Source: a virus
DNA: 43,874 nt
Direction: 5' to 3' (one strand)
IMG/VR virus record: IMGVR_UViG_3300007511_000044
Span: 1 to 43,874 of that record
The position numbers were made by a program, and so were the translations under genes. The notes beneath the pieces are model-generated. The model saw only the letters and a program-made list of their open reading frames with translations. It searched no databases and had not been told where the DNA came from. The stretch's first letter is position 1, and every line of letters begins with the position of its first letter. Positions 37,455 through 43,874 of this stretch are shown in pieces.

Positions 37455-38330
37455 TTAGTTATCTAAATCGCTAGATGGCTTGTTTAATTTATTAATAATC
37501 TCATCAAGTTTTAAGCCAGCGGTATCAATCTTTCTCTTTGTCAAGTGGTAGTGACATACAACACCATGATAATTGCCATCTGCAGCCGGCTGGTGTACGC
37601 TAGTTATGAGTTCGCCCTTCTTCGTTGGGCATGCCAATGGTATATCATAATGCTCGTTCAGAAATTCGAGTAAGGCCTCATAAGCCCAAATCTGTTGCGG
37701 ATAATAGCCAAGGTGCGGCTTTAGAGTTCTGCCGTGTACAACACTGTCAGTTAATATTGGCCTCTCTCCGTGACCTCTCTTGACGTAAGTGTTCTGGTAC
37801 TTTGTGTAATAAGCATTACTGAAGTCGATACCTATAGAGTTGCTATTGACCTTTCTTATTCCAGCATGCCAGCCAATGTCATTGCAGTCCAGAAGCTGGA
37901 CGATTGTCCCATCGTTATCAATAACGAAGTGAGTGGATATGTTTCTCTTCTCCAATACTCTCTTGCAAGAGTTAGCAGACAAGCATACATCCCAATGTGT
38001 TACTGCCATGTGAGGGGCGCGGCGGCCATTGTACTTCTTGTGTGTCCCGTCCTTCAAGAGGTCAATCTTAACCTTTGGCCAATCAATCGCGATCATCTGA
38101 CCGTTACACAAGATACGGCTAGCTGATTTTGAAAAGGCTTCTCTGTTAGTGTTGGCTCTTCGGTAAGTTACTTCTCCCACCAGGCCATCAGCTTTCAAGT
38201 CGTGGGCTCTCTGGAATTCCGTTATCATATCCACTAGATAATCATCAAACTTGGTTGCTCCGAACCAGTTTGGGGTCCAGCCATATTTCTTTGCTGTTCT
38301 TTTGTTGTAGAGAATTTTATATAATTTCAT
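37455..38330 (-). CDS. N-acetylmuramoyl-L-alanine amidase with peptidoglycan-binding domain
   Basis: 291 aa. The N-terminal part (about 30-60, ITEFQRAHDLKADGLVGEVT) is a peptidoglycan-binding helix pattern. The catalytic part has H112, STHFVIDNDGTIVQLLD at 132-148, GWHAG at 153-157 and a CHYHLTKRKIDTAG end, typical of zinc amidase_2 enzymes. It is the likely endolysin or tail lysin. Start MKLYK overlaps the ClpP-like stop by 14 nt. Confidence 0.82.
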   Translation of the reverse strand: MKLYKILYNKRTAKKYGWTPNWFGATKFDDYLVDMITEFQRAHDLKADGLVGEVTYRRANTNREAFSKSASRILCNGQMIAIDWPKVKIDLLKDGTHKKYNGRRAPHMAVTHWDVCLSANSCKRVLEKRNISTHFVIDNDGTIVQLLDCNDIGWHAGIRKVNSNSIGIDFSNAYYTKYQNTYVKRGHGERPILTDSVVHGRTLKPHLGYYPQQIWAYEALLEFLNEHYDIPLACPTKKGELITSVHQPAADGNYHGVVCHYHLTKRKIDTAGLKLDEIINKLNKPSSDLDN

Positions 38331-38988
38331 CTGCAATGCCCAGCTCAACAACTTCTTTAGCGTCAAGGTATACATTCATTTTCCTATCAATAAGCTTTTT
38401 AATATATCTTTTAGACATATCTGTCTCTTCTACGAGTGCGTCGATATATCTATCCTGTGTCCATTTGGCTTCTTCAATCTCGTTTACTAAGCTGTGGAGA
38501 TTGCCATGATGGCCTGCGATTACTCCATGGATCATTACGCGGCAGTTCTTACCAACTTTTCTCTTGCCCTTTGTTCCTGCTGCCAAAAGTATAACGCCGG
38601 CGGACATTACTTTCCCAAGACCATGGGTGTGTATCTCTCTGTCTGTTCTTACTAATCTCATAGTATCGTATATGCCAAACATATCTGCCGCGGATCCGCC
38701 CCAGCTAGATAAATAGAAGTTAACAGGCTTGCAATCTTCTACTGGTTCGCTAATTTTACTTTTTAACAAAGAAGTGATGGCGTCTGCAGAGTTTTCTTCA
38801 TCTATATCTCCATACAGAATTAAGCTAGACTCTTCTTGGCCGGGTAGGGTCTCATTCCCCAAGTTAGGAAAATTGATCATCAGTGGCAATGAAGGCTCTA
38901 CTTCATTTCCACCAGTTGCTTCTATTTCCCCAATCTCCTCTGAATCCGGCGTGTCCTCTGAATCCATTTTTTCTTTTGATAATTTCAT
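38317..38988 (-). CDS. ClpP-family serine protease
   Basis: 223 aa. SSWGGSA at 94-100 is the oxyanion loop, Ser129 in GLGKVMSAG is the nucleophile and His154 in RVMIHG follows; the C-terminal EVVELGIADE is the usual end. It is ClpP-like with a 45-residue acidic N-terminal extension. Phage ClpP homologs act as head-maturation proteases; the head-core candidate at 39510..40169 is close. Direct evidence for that role is absent. Confidence 0.85.
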   Translation of the reverse strand: MKLSKEKMDSEDTPDSEEIGEIEATGGNEVEPSLPLMINFPNLGNETLPGQEESSLILYGDIDEENSADAITSLLKSKISEPVEDCKPVNFYLSSWGGSAADMFGIYDTMRLVRTDREIHTHGLGKVMSAGVILLAAGTKGKRKVGKNCRVMIHGVIAGHHGNLHSLVNEIEEAKWTQDRYIDALVEETDMSKRYIKKLIDRKMNVYLDAKEVVELGIADEII

Positions 38989-39038
38989 ATAGCAAAAACT
39001 CCAACAATATAATTAGATTTTCAAAATATTTTCTCTAA

Positions 39039-39440
39039 CTACATGCCTTTTCTTTTGTATTCCTTCTCTACATACCTCATGGCCTGTAGCCAATTGGAAA
39101 ACTTCAATGTCCCTCTTAAATTTTCCGGAGTATTCAGTACTATAAACTTGATAGCGCTAGCCCTCCACTCTTTTACAAAAACCTCATCATAAGCAACTAA
39201 CTTCTCTATATCGTCTTGGGATATATCGTTATCTTCTTCTTTGAAAGCCTTATATTTAATATCTCTGGCAACTTCCATGTGAGTGTCCGCAACTTTAAGA
39301 AGTCCAAGGCTATACAACAACATCTCGCGAAATAAGTAATTTAATTTAGATACTCTCAATACCGCGCTCATGAGCTTGTAGCAGAAGGCTCCACAGAAAA
39401 ACCATATTGCGCTGTTAAGAAGTGGGTCTTCTGATATCAT
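39039..39440 (-). CDS. Membrane-anchored hypothetical protein, 133 aa
   Basis: A hydrophobic N-terminus (LLNSAIWFFCGAFCYKLMSA) precedes a helical cytoplasmic part. Similar proteins occur in marine T4-like phages as unknowns. Start MISEDP chosen because the earlier ATG lies next to the terminator. Confidence 0.6.
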   Translation of the reverse strand: MISEDPLLNSAIWFFCGAFCYKLMSAVLRVSKLNYLFREMLLYSLGLLKVADTHMEVARDIKYKAFKEEDNDISQDDIEKLVAYDEVFVKEWRASAIKFIVLNTPENLRGTLKFSNWLQAMRYVEKEYKRKGM

Positions 39441-39454
39441 GTCTATATAATAAC

Positions 39455-39486
39455 ACAAAATAAAAAGCCCGTCAAGGACGGGCTTT
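39455..39486 (-). terminator. Strong intrinsic terminator
   Basis: A 10-bp stem AAAGCCCGTC / GACGGGCTTT with a 3-nt loop and a T-rich run on the minus strand, just after the head-core candidate gene. The clearest terminator in the window. Confidence 0.85.
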
Positions 39487-39509
39487 CTAAAAAATCAAAT
39501 TAAAGCGTT

Positions 39510-40169
39510 TTATTTATTGTTCTTAGTCTTCTCTAGGAGGCGACGTGCAACTCTACGAGTAACCTCATTTAGATATTCCTCGTCTAGTTCCTCTTCCACG
39601 CTGATCCCTGCAGAATCAAAATCCTCTAAAACGGGATCCTCCTCTTCTTCTCCGGCCGGCTCCTCGGGAGGTAACTCCTCGCCGCCTTCGTCACCAAGTG
39701 GCTCCTCGGGAGGTAACTCCTCGCCGCCTTCGCCGCCCTCTACGTCGATGTCGACGGGATGGCCCTGGGAGTCAAGCTCTTGTGCGAGCGCGTCGGTTAC
39801 AGCTTGAACGATTGCTGTGACATCCAAGTCGCCGCCAGCATCGCCGCCTAGATCATCAACAGGCTCGTCCTCAAGGGGCGGAGCATCGTCAACAGGCTCG
39901 TCCATGGGAACTTCCTCGGGCGGAAGCTCCTCTTCGGGATCCTGCTCGGAAAGAAAGCCCTCTTCAGTTATTTCAGCATCCTCAGATACCTCTTCCTCTT
40001 CCTTGAGCCAACGGCCAGTGGCCTTGTTCGCCCCAGGCTTGACTTCCTTGCCCGGGCCATGGCCGGAGCATGCTTCCTCTACTTTCTCTAGAAAGTTCTC
40101 GGTGTGTGGCTTTAGGTTAGCCAGCTTCATAAACTTCCTAGTTGTGTCTTCATTCAATAAACGCTTCAT
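39510..40169 (-). CDS. Acidic head-core/scaffold-like protein, 219 aa
   Basis: Extremely acidic (many Glu/Pro/Asp blocks), with an N-terminal helix MKRLLNEDTTRKFMKLANL and a C-terminal basic helix (VTRRVARRLLEKTK). The middle has two copies of GGEELPPEEP. Such acidic, repetitive proteins serve as prohead cores in T4-like phages and are often cut by the maturation protease, here perhaps 38317..38988. It shares a VEEAC-x2-H motif with 6..3440. Role inferred from composition and place. Confidence 0.6.
   Translation of the reverse strand: MKRLLNEDTTRKFMKLANLKPHTENFLEKVEEACSGHGPGKEVKPGANKATGRWLKEEEEVSEDAEITEEGFLSEQDPEEELPPEEVPMDEPVDDAPPLEDEPVDDLGGDAGGDLDVTAIVQAVTDALAQELDSQGHPVDIDVEGGEGGEELPPEEPLGDEGGEELPPEEPAGEEEEDPVLEDFDSAGISVEEELDEEYLNEVTRRVARRLLEKTKNNK
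39658..39690. repeat. 33-bp direct repeat, copy 1
   Basis: Exact 33-bp repeat of 39700..39732 with a 42-bp (14-codon) period, encoding the GGEELPPEEP motif twice. Confidence 0.9.
39700..39732. repeat. 33-bp direct repeat, copy 2
   Basis: Second copy of the 33-bp repeat in the acidic head-core candidate. Confidence 0.9.
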
Positions 40170-40245
40170 TTGCTTTCTCCTTGTGCTTTATAAAGACTAG
40201 AACACTATCCAATATATAAATAGTCGTTATTTTCTTTAAAAGGTA

Positions 40246-40482
40246 TTAAAATTCTAACTTATTTGCAAAATCTGTTAATTTTTTCAAAGCCTTATCTTCT
40301 ATCTGTTTCACTCTAACGAAACTTATATTTAATCTTTTAGCGACTTCTCTTAAAGTTAATGCTCCATTGTTTGTCACTGTCTCGCTTACGCAATTCAAGT
40401 CTGGACCGAAATCTACCCACAATCTGCAGTCCTTATTTCGGCATGGAGTTTTTGTTTTTCTGCACTTCTCTAAACAGTTCAT
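40246..40482 (-). CDS. Sigma region-4-like HTH protein, 78 aa
   Basis: Cys residues C3, C7, C14, C19 and C31 form a likely metal site in the first part, then LTLREVAKRLNISFVRVKQI at 42-61 is a helix-turn-helix of the sigma region-4 type. Such proteins occur in marine T4-like phages and may bind promoters or RNA polymerase. It has no region 2, so it is not a full sigma factor. ATGA overlap upstream. Confidence 0.72.
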   Translation of the reverse strand: MNCLEKCRKTKTPCRNKDCRLWVDFGPDLNCVSETVTNNGALTLREVAKRLNISFVRVKQIEDKALKKLTDFANKLEF

Positions 40483-40820
40483 AGGTCGGGATGTTCCTCC
40501 GCTAAAACGTCGAAAATCTCCTCTAGATCTCTACTATCAAGTCTATATTGTTTTCCAACTTTCTTGCCTTCTTCTATAAGTTTTTTATTTTTAGCCCTCT
40601 TGTTCTTGCCCTGCAATTCATATTGTTCTTTAAAATCATCAATATATTTCAAGATTAGATCGTCCTTCTCTAAGTAACCTGTAATCATAGCTCTAAAGAA
40701 CTGTGATTGGTTCATACCATCATATTTAAGTCTGGTTCTTAGGTCTGCTTGTCTCTTGTGAGAATCATAGAACATAAACTTTTTTCTTTCTCTTGGATTT
40801 GGTACCGGTGGTTTTTTCAT
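40479..40820 (-). CDS. Basic hypothetical protein, 113 aa
   Basis: Starts MKKPPVPNPRERKKFMFYDS; a Lys/Arg-rich helical protein with a YDGMNQSQFFRAMITGYL segment that recalls ribbon-helix-helix or other small DNA-binding folds. The end EEIFDVLAEEHPDL is acidic. Not firmly recognised. Start chosen by the overlap with the IMPDH-like stop. Confidence 0.58.
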   Translation of the reverse strand: MKKPPVPNPRERKKFMFYDSHKRQADLRTRLKYDGMNQSQFFRAMITGYLEKDDLILKYIDDFKEQYELQGKNKRAKNKKLIEEGKKVGKQYRLDSRDLEEIFDVLAEEHPDL

Positions 40821-41863
40821 TTTCTTCCTCTCATAATATGCGTAGAACTTTCTATTTGTCCAGCATTTGTTTGCTGCGCGAATTCGCATTTATTCTGAAA
40901 TTCGACAATATCTCTTGCGCCGGAATATGAAAATCCACTCTTTATACCGCCGCGAAGATCTTCTAATATATTTTGAACTTTTCCCTTGTAAGGTACAGTG
41001 GTAGAAACTCCTTCCGGAGTGGAAGTTTTAGATCTCCAATCTTTTTGAGCGGCGCTTGAAGCCATGCCCCGGTAAACTTTATATTTCTTACCGTTAGCAT
41101 TGCTAAATATTTCGCCAGGAGTTTCTTTCGTGCCGGCTAACAAAGAGCCCACCATCACGAAATCGGCACCAGCGCCGAGAGCTTTTACAATATCTCCGGA
41201 TGTTTTTATGCCTCCATCAGCTATGATCTTTGTATCAAAGCTAGTCTTGGAGCAATCCAATATACTTTGTAGGGTCGGAATTCCATGGCCAGATACTATC
41301 CTAGTCGAACATATACTCCCGCCGCCGATCCCAACCCTTATGCTGTCCGCGCCCCAAGAGGCCAAAGCGCTGAAAGCCTCTAAAGTAGCTACGTTGCCAG
41401 CCATGATATGCACATCACCTTCGAACCGGTCCTTTAATGTTTTAATACATCTTTCCATCATAATATGGTGCCCATGAGCAACGTCTATACACAGCATGTC
41501 AACATCGCATGTATTATATAAATAGGTGGCGCGCTGAATATAATCCCCTGTCATTCCAATTGCTGCCGCGCGGTAGCCTTCGACTTCCGACAAAATAATA
41601 GCCTGCTCCTCGACTGAATTGTATCGATGTACAATCCCGAAGCCTCCGGCATGTACCATCGCGTTTGCCATATTGGCGCCAGTTATTGTATCCATCGGGC
41701 TGGATATAATGGGCAACTCAAAATTCCTAGTTTCGTCTAGTGAGCTTGAGGTATCCACTTCTTTTCTACTTTCTATATCACTATACTTAGGTACCAGTAA
41801 AACGTCCTCGAAAGAAAGCGTTTGGCGCGGTGCCGGAGGATTATAAACTAAAGATTCTGTCAT
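40817..41863 (-). CDS. IMP dehydrogenase/GMP reductase family enzyme
   Basis: 348 aa without CBS domains. PMDTITGANMANA, the GGGSICSTR loop with catalytic Cys185, ADGGIKTSGDIVKALGAGAD and YRGMASS are all present. Length is that of GMP reductase, but YRGM and the EGVSTTVPYKG end lean to IMP dehydrogenase. IMPDH would make XMP from IMP for GMP synthesis; GMP reductase would do the reverse. The direction cannot be decided by eye. It complements PurA at 30191..31180. Confidence 0.85.
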   Translation of the reverse strand: MTESLVYNPPAPRQTLSFEDVLLVPKYSDIESRKEVDTSSSLDETRNFELPIISSPMDTITGANMANAMVHAGGFGIVHRYNSVEEQAIILSEVEGYRAAAIGMTGDYIQRATYLYNTCDVDMLCIDVAHGHHIMMERCIKTLKDRFEGDVHIMAGNVATLEAFSALASWGADSIRVGIGGGSICSTRIVSGHGIPTLQSILDCSKTSFDTKIIADGGIKTSGDIVKALGAGADFVMVGSLLAGTKETPGEIFSNANGKKYKVYRGMASSAAQKDWRSKTSTPEGVSTTVPYKGKVQNILEDLRGGIKSGFSYSGARDIVEFQNKCEFAQQTNAGQIESSTHIMRGRK

Positions 41864-42192
41864 TTGCGTTTCTCCTGTAATTTTTGAATCAGTCTCTCTA
41901 CATACCACTTGGCCTTTTTTAAGTCTTCAAGCGGACTTCCCTTGTACTTGTGCCTGGAAAGATACTTAATCGCATTACCTGTGTTGAAATCCATATCCCA
42001 AGATTCTATGAAATCTATCACTTCTATACCCTTATTGTAGTGATCGGGATGATCAACTAATTCCTTTTTCTCTTTCACACATTCCTCACAAGTTTCAATA
42101 GCTATCGTATTATAAGCTTTAGGGTTCTCTCCCCCAACGGTATCATACTTCTTCAAGTGTCGCTTACATAAAGGAAAGAGTACTTTTGCCAT
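41860..42192 (-). CDS. DUF3310 family protein, 110 aa
   Basis: HPDHYNKGIEVIDFIES at 48-64 and AIKYLSRHKYKG are the hallmarks of the phage DUF3310 family (SaV-like). The N-terminal 45 residues hold Cys9, Cys35 and Cys38. Function unknown; members are often near nucleotide genes, as here. ATGA overlap with the IMPDH-like gene. Confidence 0.8.
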   Translation of the reverse strand: MAKVLFPLCKRHLKKYDTVGGENPKAYNTIAIETCEECVKEKKELVDHPDHYNKGIEVIDFIESWDMDFNTGNAIKYLSRHKYKGSPLEDLKKAKWYVERLIQKLQEKRK

Positions 42193-42194
42193 AC

Positions 42195-42737
42195 TTAGAA
42201 GCCATTTGGGCGCCAACCCTCTGCAACGAGTTTGCCAATATTACGGTCTCTCATGTGTAAGTCGGCAGTTGATACCTGCTCAGGCTTGTCTGTAGAGCCT
42301 AGTGCTCCGGAGCCTCGATTCGACATACTTATAGAATCGTCGTATAGGGAACCGTTTTCCTTTTCCATAGTCCTAAAATGTACTACAGGCACTAATACAA
42401 CTTGAGCAATCTTGTCCCCAGGTCGCAAGTCTACATCGCCAATACCGATGTTGTGTAGGTCTATAAACACCTCTCCATCATATCCGCTATCAATACAGTG
42501 CGCGCCGACAACAAGCGATCTCTTAGCGGCCATACCAGATCTGTTCATTACTTGTAGCATATATCCATGCGGAACACCAAACTTTAATCCGGTCTGGAAT
42601 AGCTTGTTCTCTCCTCTTTTTAATTTTATAGATTCTCTGTCTTCTGGACAAAAGAATACATCCAGACCCGCATCACTGGGATTTGATCTGGTTGGGCTTT
42701 TAGCGCTTTCTCTAGTTTTCATAAATTCAAGAATCAT
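42195..42737 (-). CDS. dut: dUTPase, trimeric family
   Basis: 180 aa. All five motifs: SDAGLD 21-26, RSGMA 66-70, IDSGYDGEV 82-90, GDKIAQ 107-112 and RGSGALGSTD 141-150. It makes dUMP from dUTP, keeping uracil out of DNA and feeding dTMP synthesis. About 30 extra C-terminal residues follow motif 5. The start overlaps the previous gene by 11 nt. Confidence 0.93.
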   Translation of the reverse strand: MILEFMKTRESAKSPTRSNPSDAGLDVFFCPEDRESIKLKRGENKLFQTGLKFGVPHGYMLQVMNRSGMAAKRSLVVGAHCIDSGYDGEVFIDLHNIGIGDVDLRPGDKIAQVVLVPVVHFRTMEKENGSLYDDSISMSNRGSGALGSTDKPEQVSTADLHMRDRNIGKLVAEGWRPNGF

Positions 42738-42996
42738 TGTTACCTCTATTGCTAAATTCTTCTATTACTTTTTGTGCTGTACCCCAGCACTCGGGACAGT
42801 ATAGATTAACTACACCTTGTTCTTCTCTAACGGTTACAAACCAACTTGTAACATCCTCTTTCGACTTCTTATCGAATGGCTTTTCGCAAACTAAGCATTC
42901 ATCTTCAAGCTTGTCGAACATGCCTACTTTTTGTTTTAAGTCTTTCTTTGCTTGTTTGGCTTTATTGCGAGCCATCTTTCTTTTTAAGCTTCCCAT
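42727..42996 (-). CDS. Zinc-binding protein, 89 aa
   Basis: A Lys-rich helical N-terminus (KRKMARNKAKQAKKDLKQK) precedes CLVC at 34-37 and CPEC at 67-70, a split zinc ribbon. Common in marine T4-like phages as an unknown. A nucleic-acid role is likely from charge and zinc. Confidence 0.7.
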   Translation of the reverse strand: MGSLKRKMARNKAKQAKKDLKQKVGMFDKLEDECLVCEKPFDKKSKEDVTSWFVTVREEQGVVNLYCPECWGTAQKVIEEFSNRGNNDS

Positions 42997-43571
42997 TATT
43001 TATATTCTTCTCTTGGGAAGTTAAGGCTGGCAAACTCTCTGTGAAGCTCGATAGCTTTCAAATCTCGTGCTCGGGCTGCTTCTACTTTGTCTTCAAACCT
43101 GCCGAGGCGATATGTTTTGTAATTGTGACGCACACTGGCTAGCCACTTTCTACCTTCTTTTGTGACGCCAACATATCCTGATGTGTTGTTCTTTCTCTTT
43201 TTAACGTTTCTGTTATTCTCGGCGCGGGTACAAACTCGTAAATTGCATTTCCTATTGTCTAATACATTACCGTTGATGTGATCTGCGACTAGCTTACTTT
43301 CACGCGGGTCGTGTTCTAAGATAAGATTGTGAATTTTCACCTGTCTTTCTTTAAATCCTGCTTTTTCCCATCCTCTGCGACTAGTAAATTTAGGGTTGCG
43401 CCGCTCTCTTGGCTCGCGAATAACATTTGTCCGGACTGAGGTTACGCGATCGATGCGCGTATCATAGTACAGTCTCCAAGTACGATTCTTAACCTTGTCC
43501 CAGTCCTCTTCATCGATTAGAACCGTGTGGTTCCCATATTTTTTGCTTTCAATTATAAATTCTTTTGTCAT
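42996..43571 (-). CDS. HNH homing-type endonuclease with AP2 domain
   Basis: 191 aa. HNLILEHDP at 81-89, DHINGN at 97-102 and NLRVCTRAENN at 110-120 make the HNH site. SGYVGVTKEG from 131 onward, with a VR-x-YKTYRLGRF strand, is an AP2-type DNA-binding domain. This pairing is typical of free-standing phage homing endonucleases. It lies right after the DNA polymerase end, a common location. Confidence 0.88.
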   Translation of the reverse strand: MTKEFIIESKKYGNHTVLIDEEDWDKVKNRTWRLYYDTRIDRVTSVRTNVIREPRERRNPKFTSRRGWEKAGFKERQVKIHNLILEHDPRESKLVADHINGNVLDNRKCNLRVCTRAENNRNVKKRKNNTSGYVGVTKEGRKWLASVRHNYKTYRLGRFEDKVEAARARDLKAIELHREFASLNFPREEYK

Positions 43572-43575
43572 TTTA

Positions 43576-43874
43576 TTATCCTAATAATCTAAAGTTGTAA
43601 TACATTGATCTGGTTGAAAAGCCCCATTGATCATTATAGTCAAGCTTACCCATGTACGGGCGATTTAAGTGGATGGTGTCTTTCTCTTTGACACCCCAGC
43701 ACTTGATGCTTGTTATCGCTGACGTTGTATCAATCACTCTTACGATCCAATATGACTTTCCATTCTTTGTTTTCTTCTTGATTACTTCTCTCGGAATAAA
43801 CCATGCTACTCCCAAATCATTGTCCCATTCTCCAATGGGCGGGACACAATAATCATTTAACTTAGATTGTACCT
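43576..43874 (-). CDS. C-terminal end of a probable DNA polymerase III alpha-like protein (partial)
   Basis: The frame is open through the window edge, so the N-terminus is missing. The visible 98 residues have PREVIKKKTKNGKSYWIVRV, then ITSIKCWGVKE and LNRPYMGKL, which fit a C-terminal OB-fold of a DnaE-type polymerase. The natural stop follows NFRLLG. The family call rests on this short segment only. Confidence 0.5.
   Translation of the reverse strand, partial: VQSKLNDYCVPPIGEWDNDLGVAWFIPREVIKKKTKNGKSYWIVRVIDTTSAITSIKCWGVKEKDTIHLNRPYMGKLDYNDQWGFSTRSMYYNFRLLG

Noticed and set aside
37455-38330. Amidase/ClpP 14-nt overlap as another GDLV seam
   Set aside because: The length matches by chance, but the sequence and encoded residues differ from the family seam.
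40211-40222. TATAAATA on the plus strand as a T4-type late promoter
   Set aside because: It points away from all nearby genes, which read on the minus strand.
43571-43576. Group I intron carrying the HNH endonuclease
   Set aside because: No coding sequence resumes after the endonuclease and the polymerase fragment has its own stop; no intron core could be seen.

Overview
The window is a dense stretch of a large lytic tailed-phage genome of the T4-like or jumbo myovirus kind. It is probably from a marine or other aquatic phage with a Gram-negative host. Supporting this are a GroEL-type chaperonin, a trimeric dUTPase, phage purine enzymes, a ClpP-like protease, a peptidoglycan amidase, an acidic head-core-like protein, a phage sigma factor, a few tRNAs, an HNH endonuclease and many tiny genes. 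Roughly 100 genes are packed almost without gaps. All but one read on the minus strand, so transcription runs from high to low coordinates. The host cannot be named. A lipoprotein with MopE-type Cys/Asp repeats and a VWA domain is of a kind common in deltaproteobacterial-type bacteria, which is only a hint.

Regions. (1) 43.9-39.0 kb: the C-terminal end of a probable DNA polymerase III alpha-like protein, an HNH-AP2 endonuclease, a zinc protein, dUTPase, a DUF3310 protein, an IMPDH/GMP-reductase enzyme, a sigma region-4-like protein and an acidic head-core candidate followed by a good terminator. (2) 39.0-29.6 kb: ClpP-like protease, amidase, a 563-aa unknown, GroEL, small unknowns, glutaredoxin, a PAP2 phosphatase and an adenylosuccinate synthetase. 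GroEL and PurA each have a clear sigma-70 type promoter. (3) 29.5-19.4 kb: an array of about two dozen tiny paralogs beginning MK-x-GDLV, plus zinc-knuckle proteins, tRNA-Lys, tRNA-Leu, tRNA-Arg, an odd tRNA-like gene and a small nuclease-like gene between two copies of a tRNA-Arg 3' end. (4) 19.3-12.2 kb: visibly GC-richer small genes, a MoxR-type ATPase next to a HExxH/VWA protein, and several membrane microproteins. (5) 11.9-10.7 kb: a sigma-70 family factor. (6) 10.5-0 kb: coiled-coil and structural-looking small proteins, the MopE/VWA lipoprotein, a nucleotidyltransferase-like protein and a giant protein with a zinc-peptidase motif.

The most distinctive feature is regulatory. Between 12.5 and 28.8 kb the same 28-bp promoter recurs 25 times: TTAAYT, a 16-bp spacer ending in GTGCT, then TAYNNT. 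In 11 copies the upstream gene's TAA stop lies in the same register inside the -35 box. In six copies the -10 box lies exactly 6 nt before an ATG, which predicts leaderless mRNAs, mostly for MK-x-GDLV genes. Within that family, eight neighbouring gene pairs overlap by exactly 14 nt: one sequence (ATGAAAGYNGGTGA type) encodes both the MK-x-GD start of one protein and the x-E-x-R-stop end of its neighbour. A phage sigma factor directly downstream of the array is the obvious candidate to drive it. This combination of iterated stop-coupled promoters, leaderless starts and dual-coded gene seams is the best candidate here for an undescribed system.
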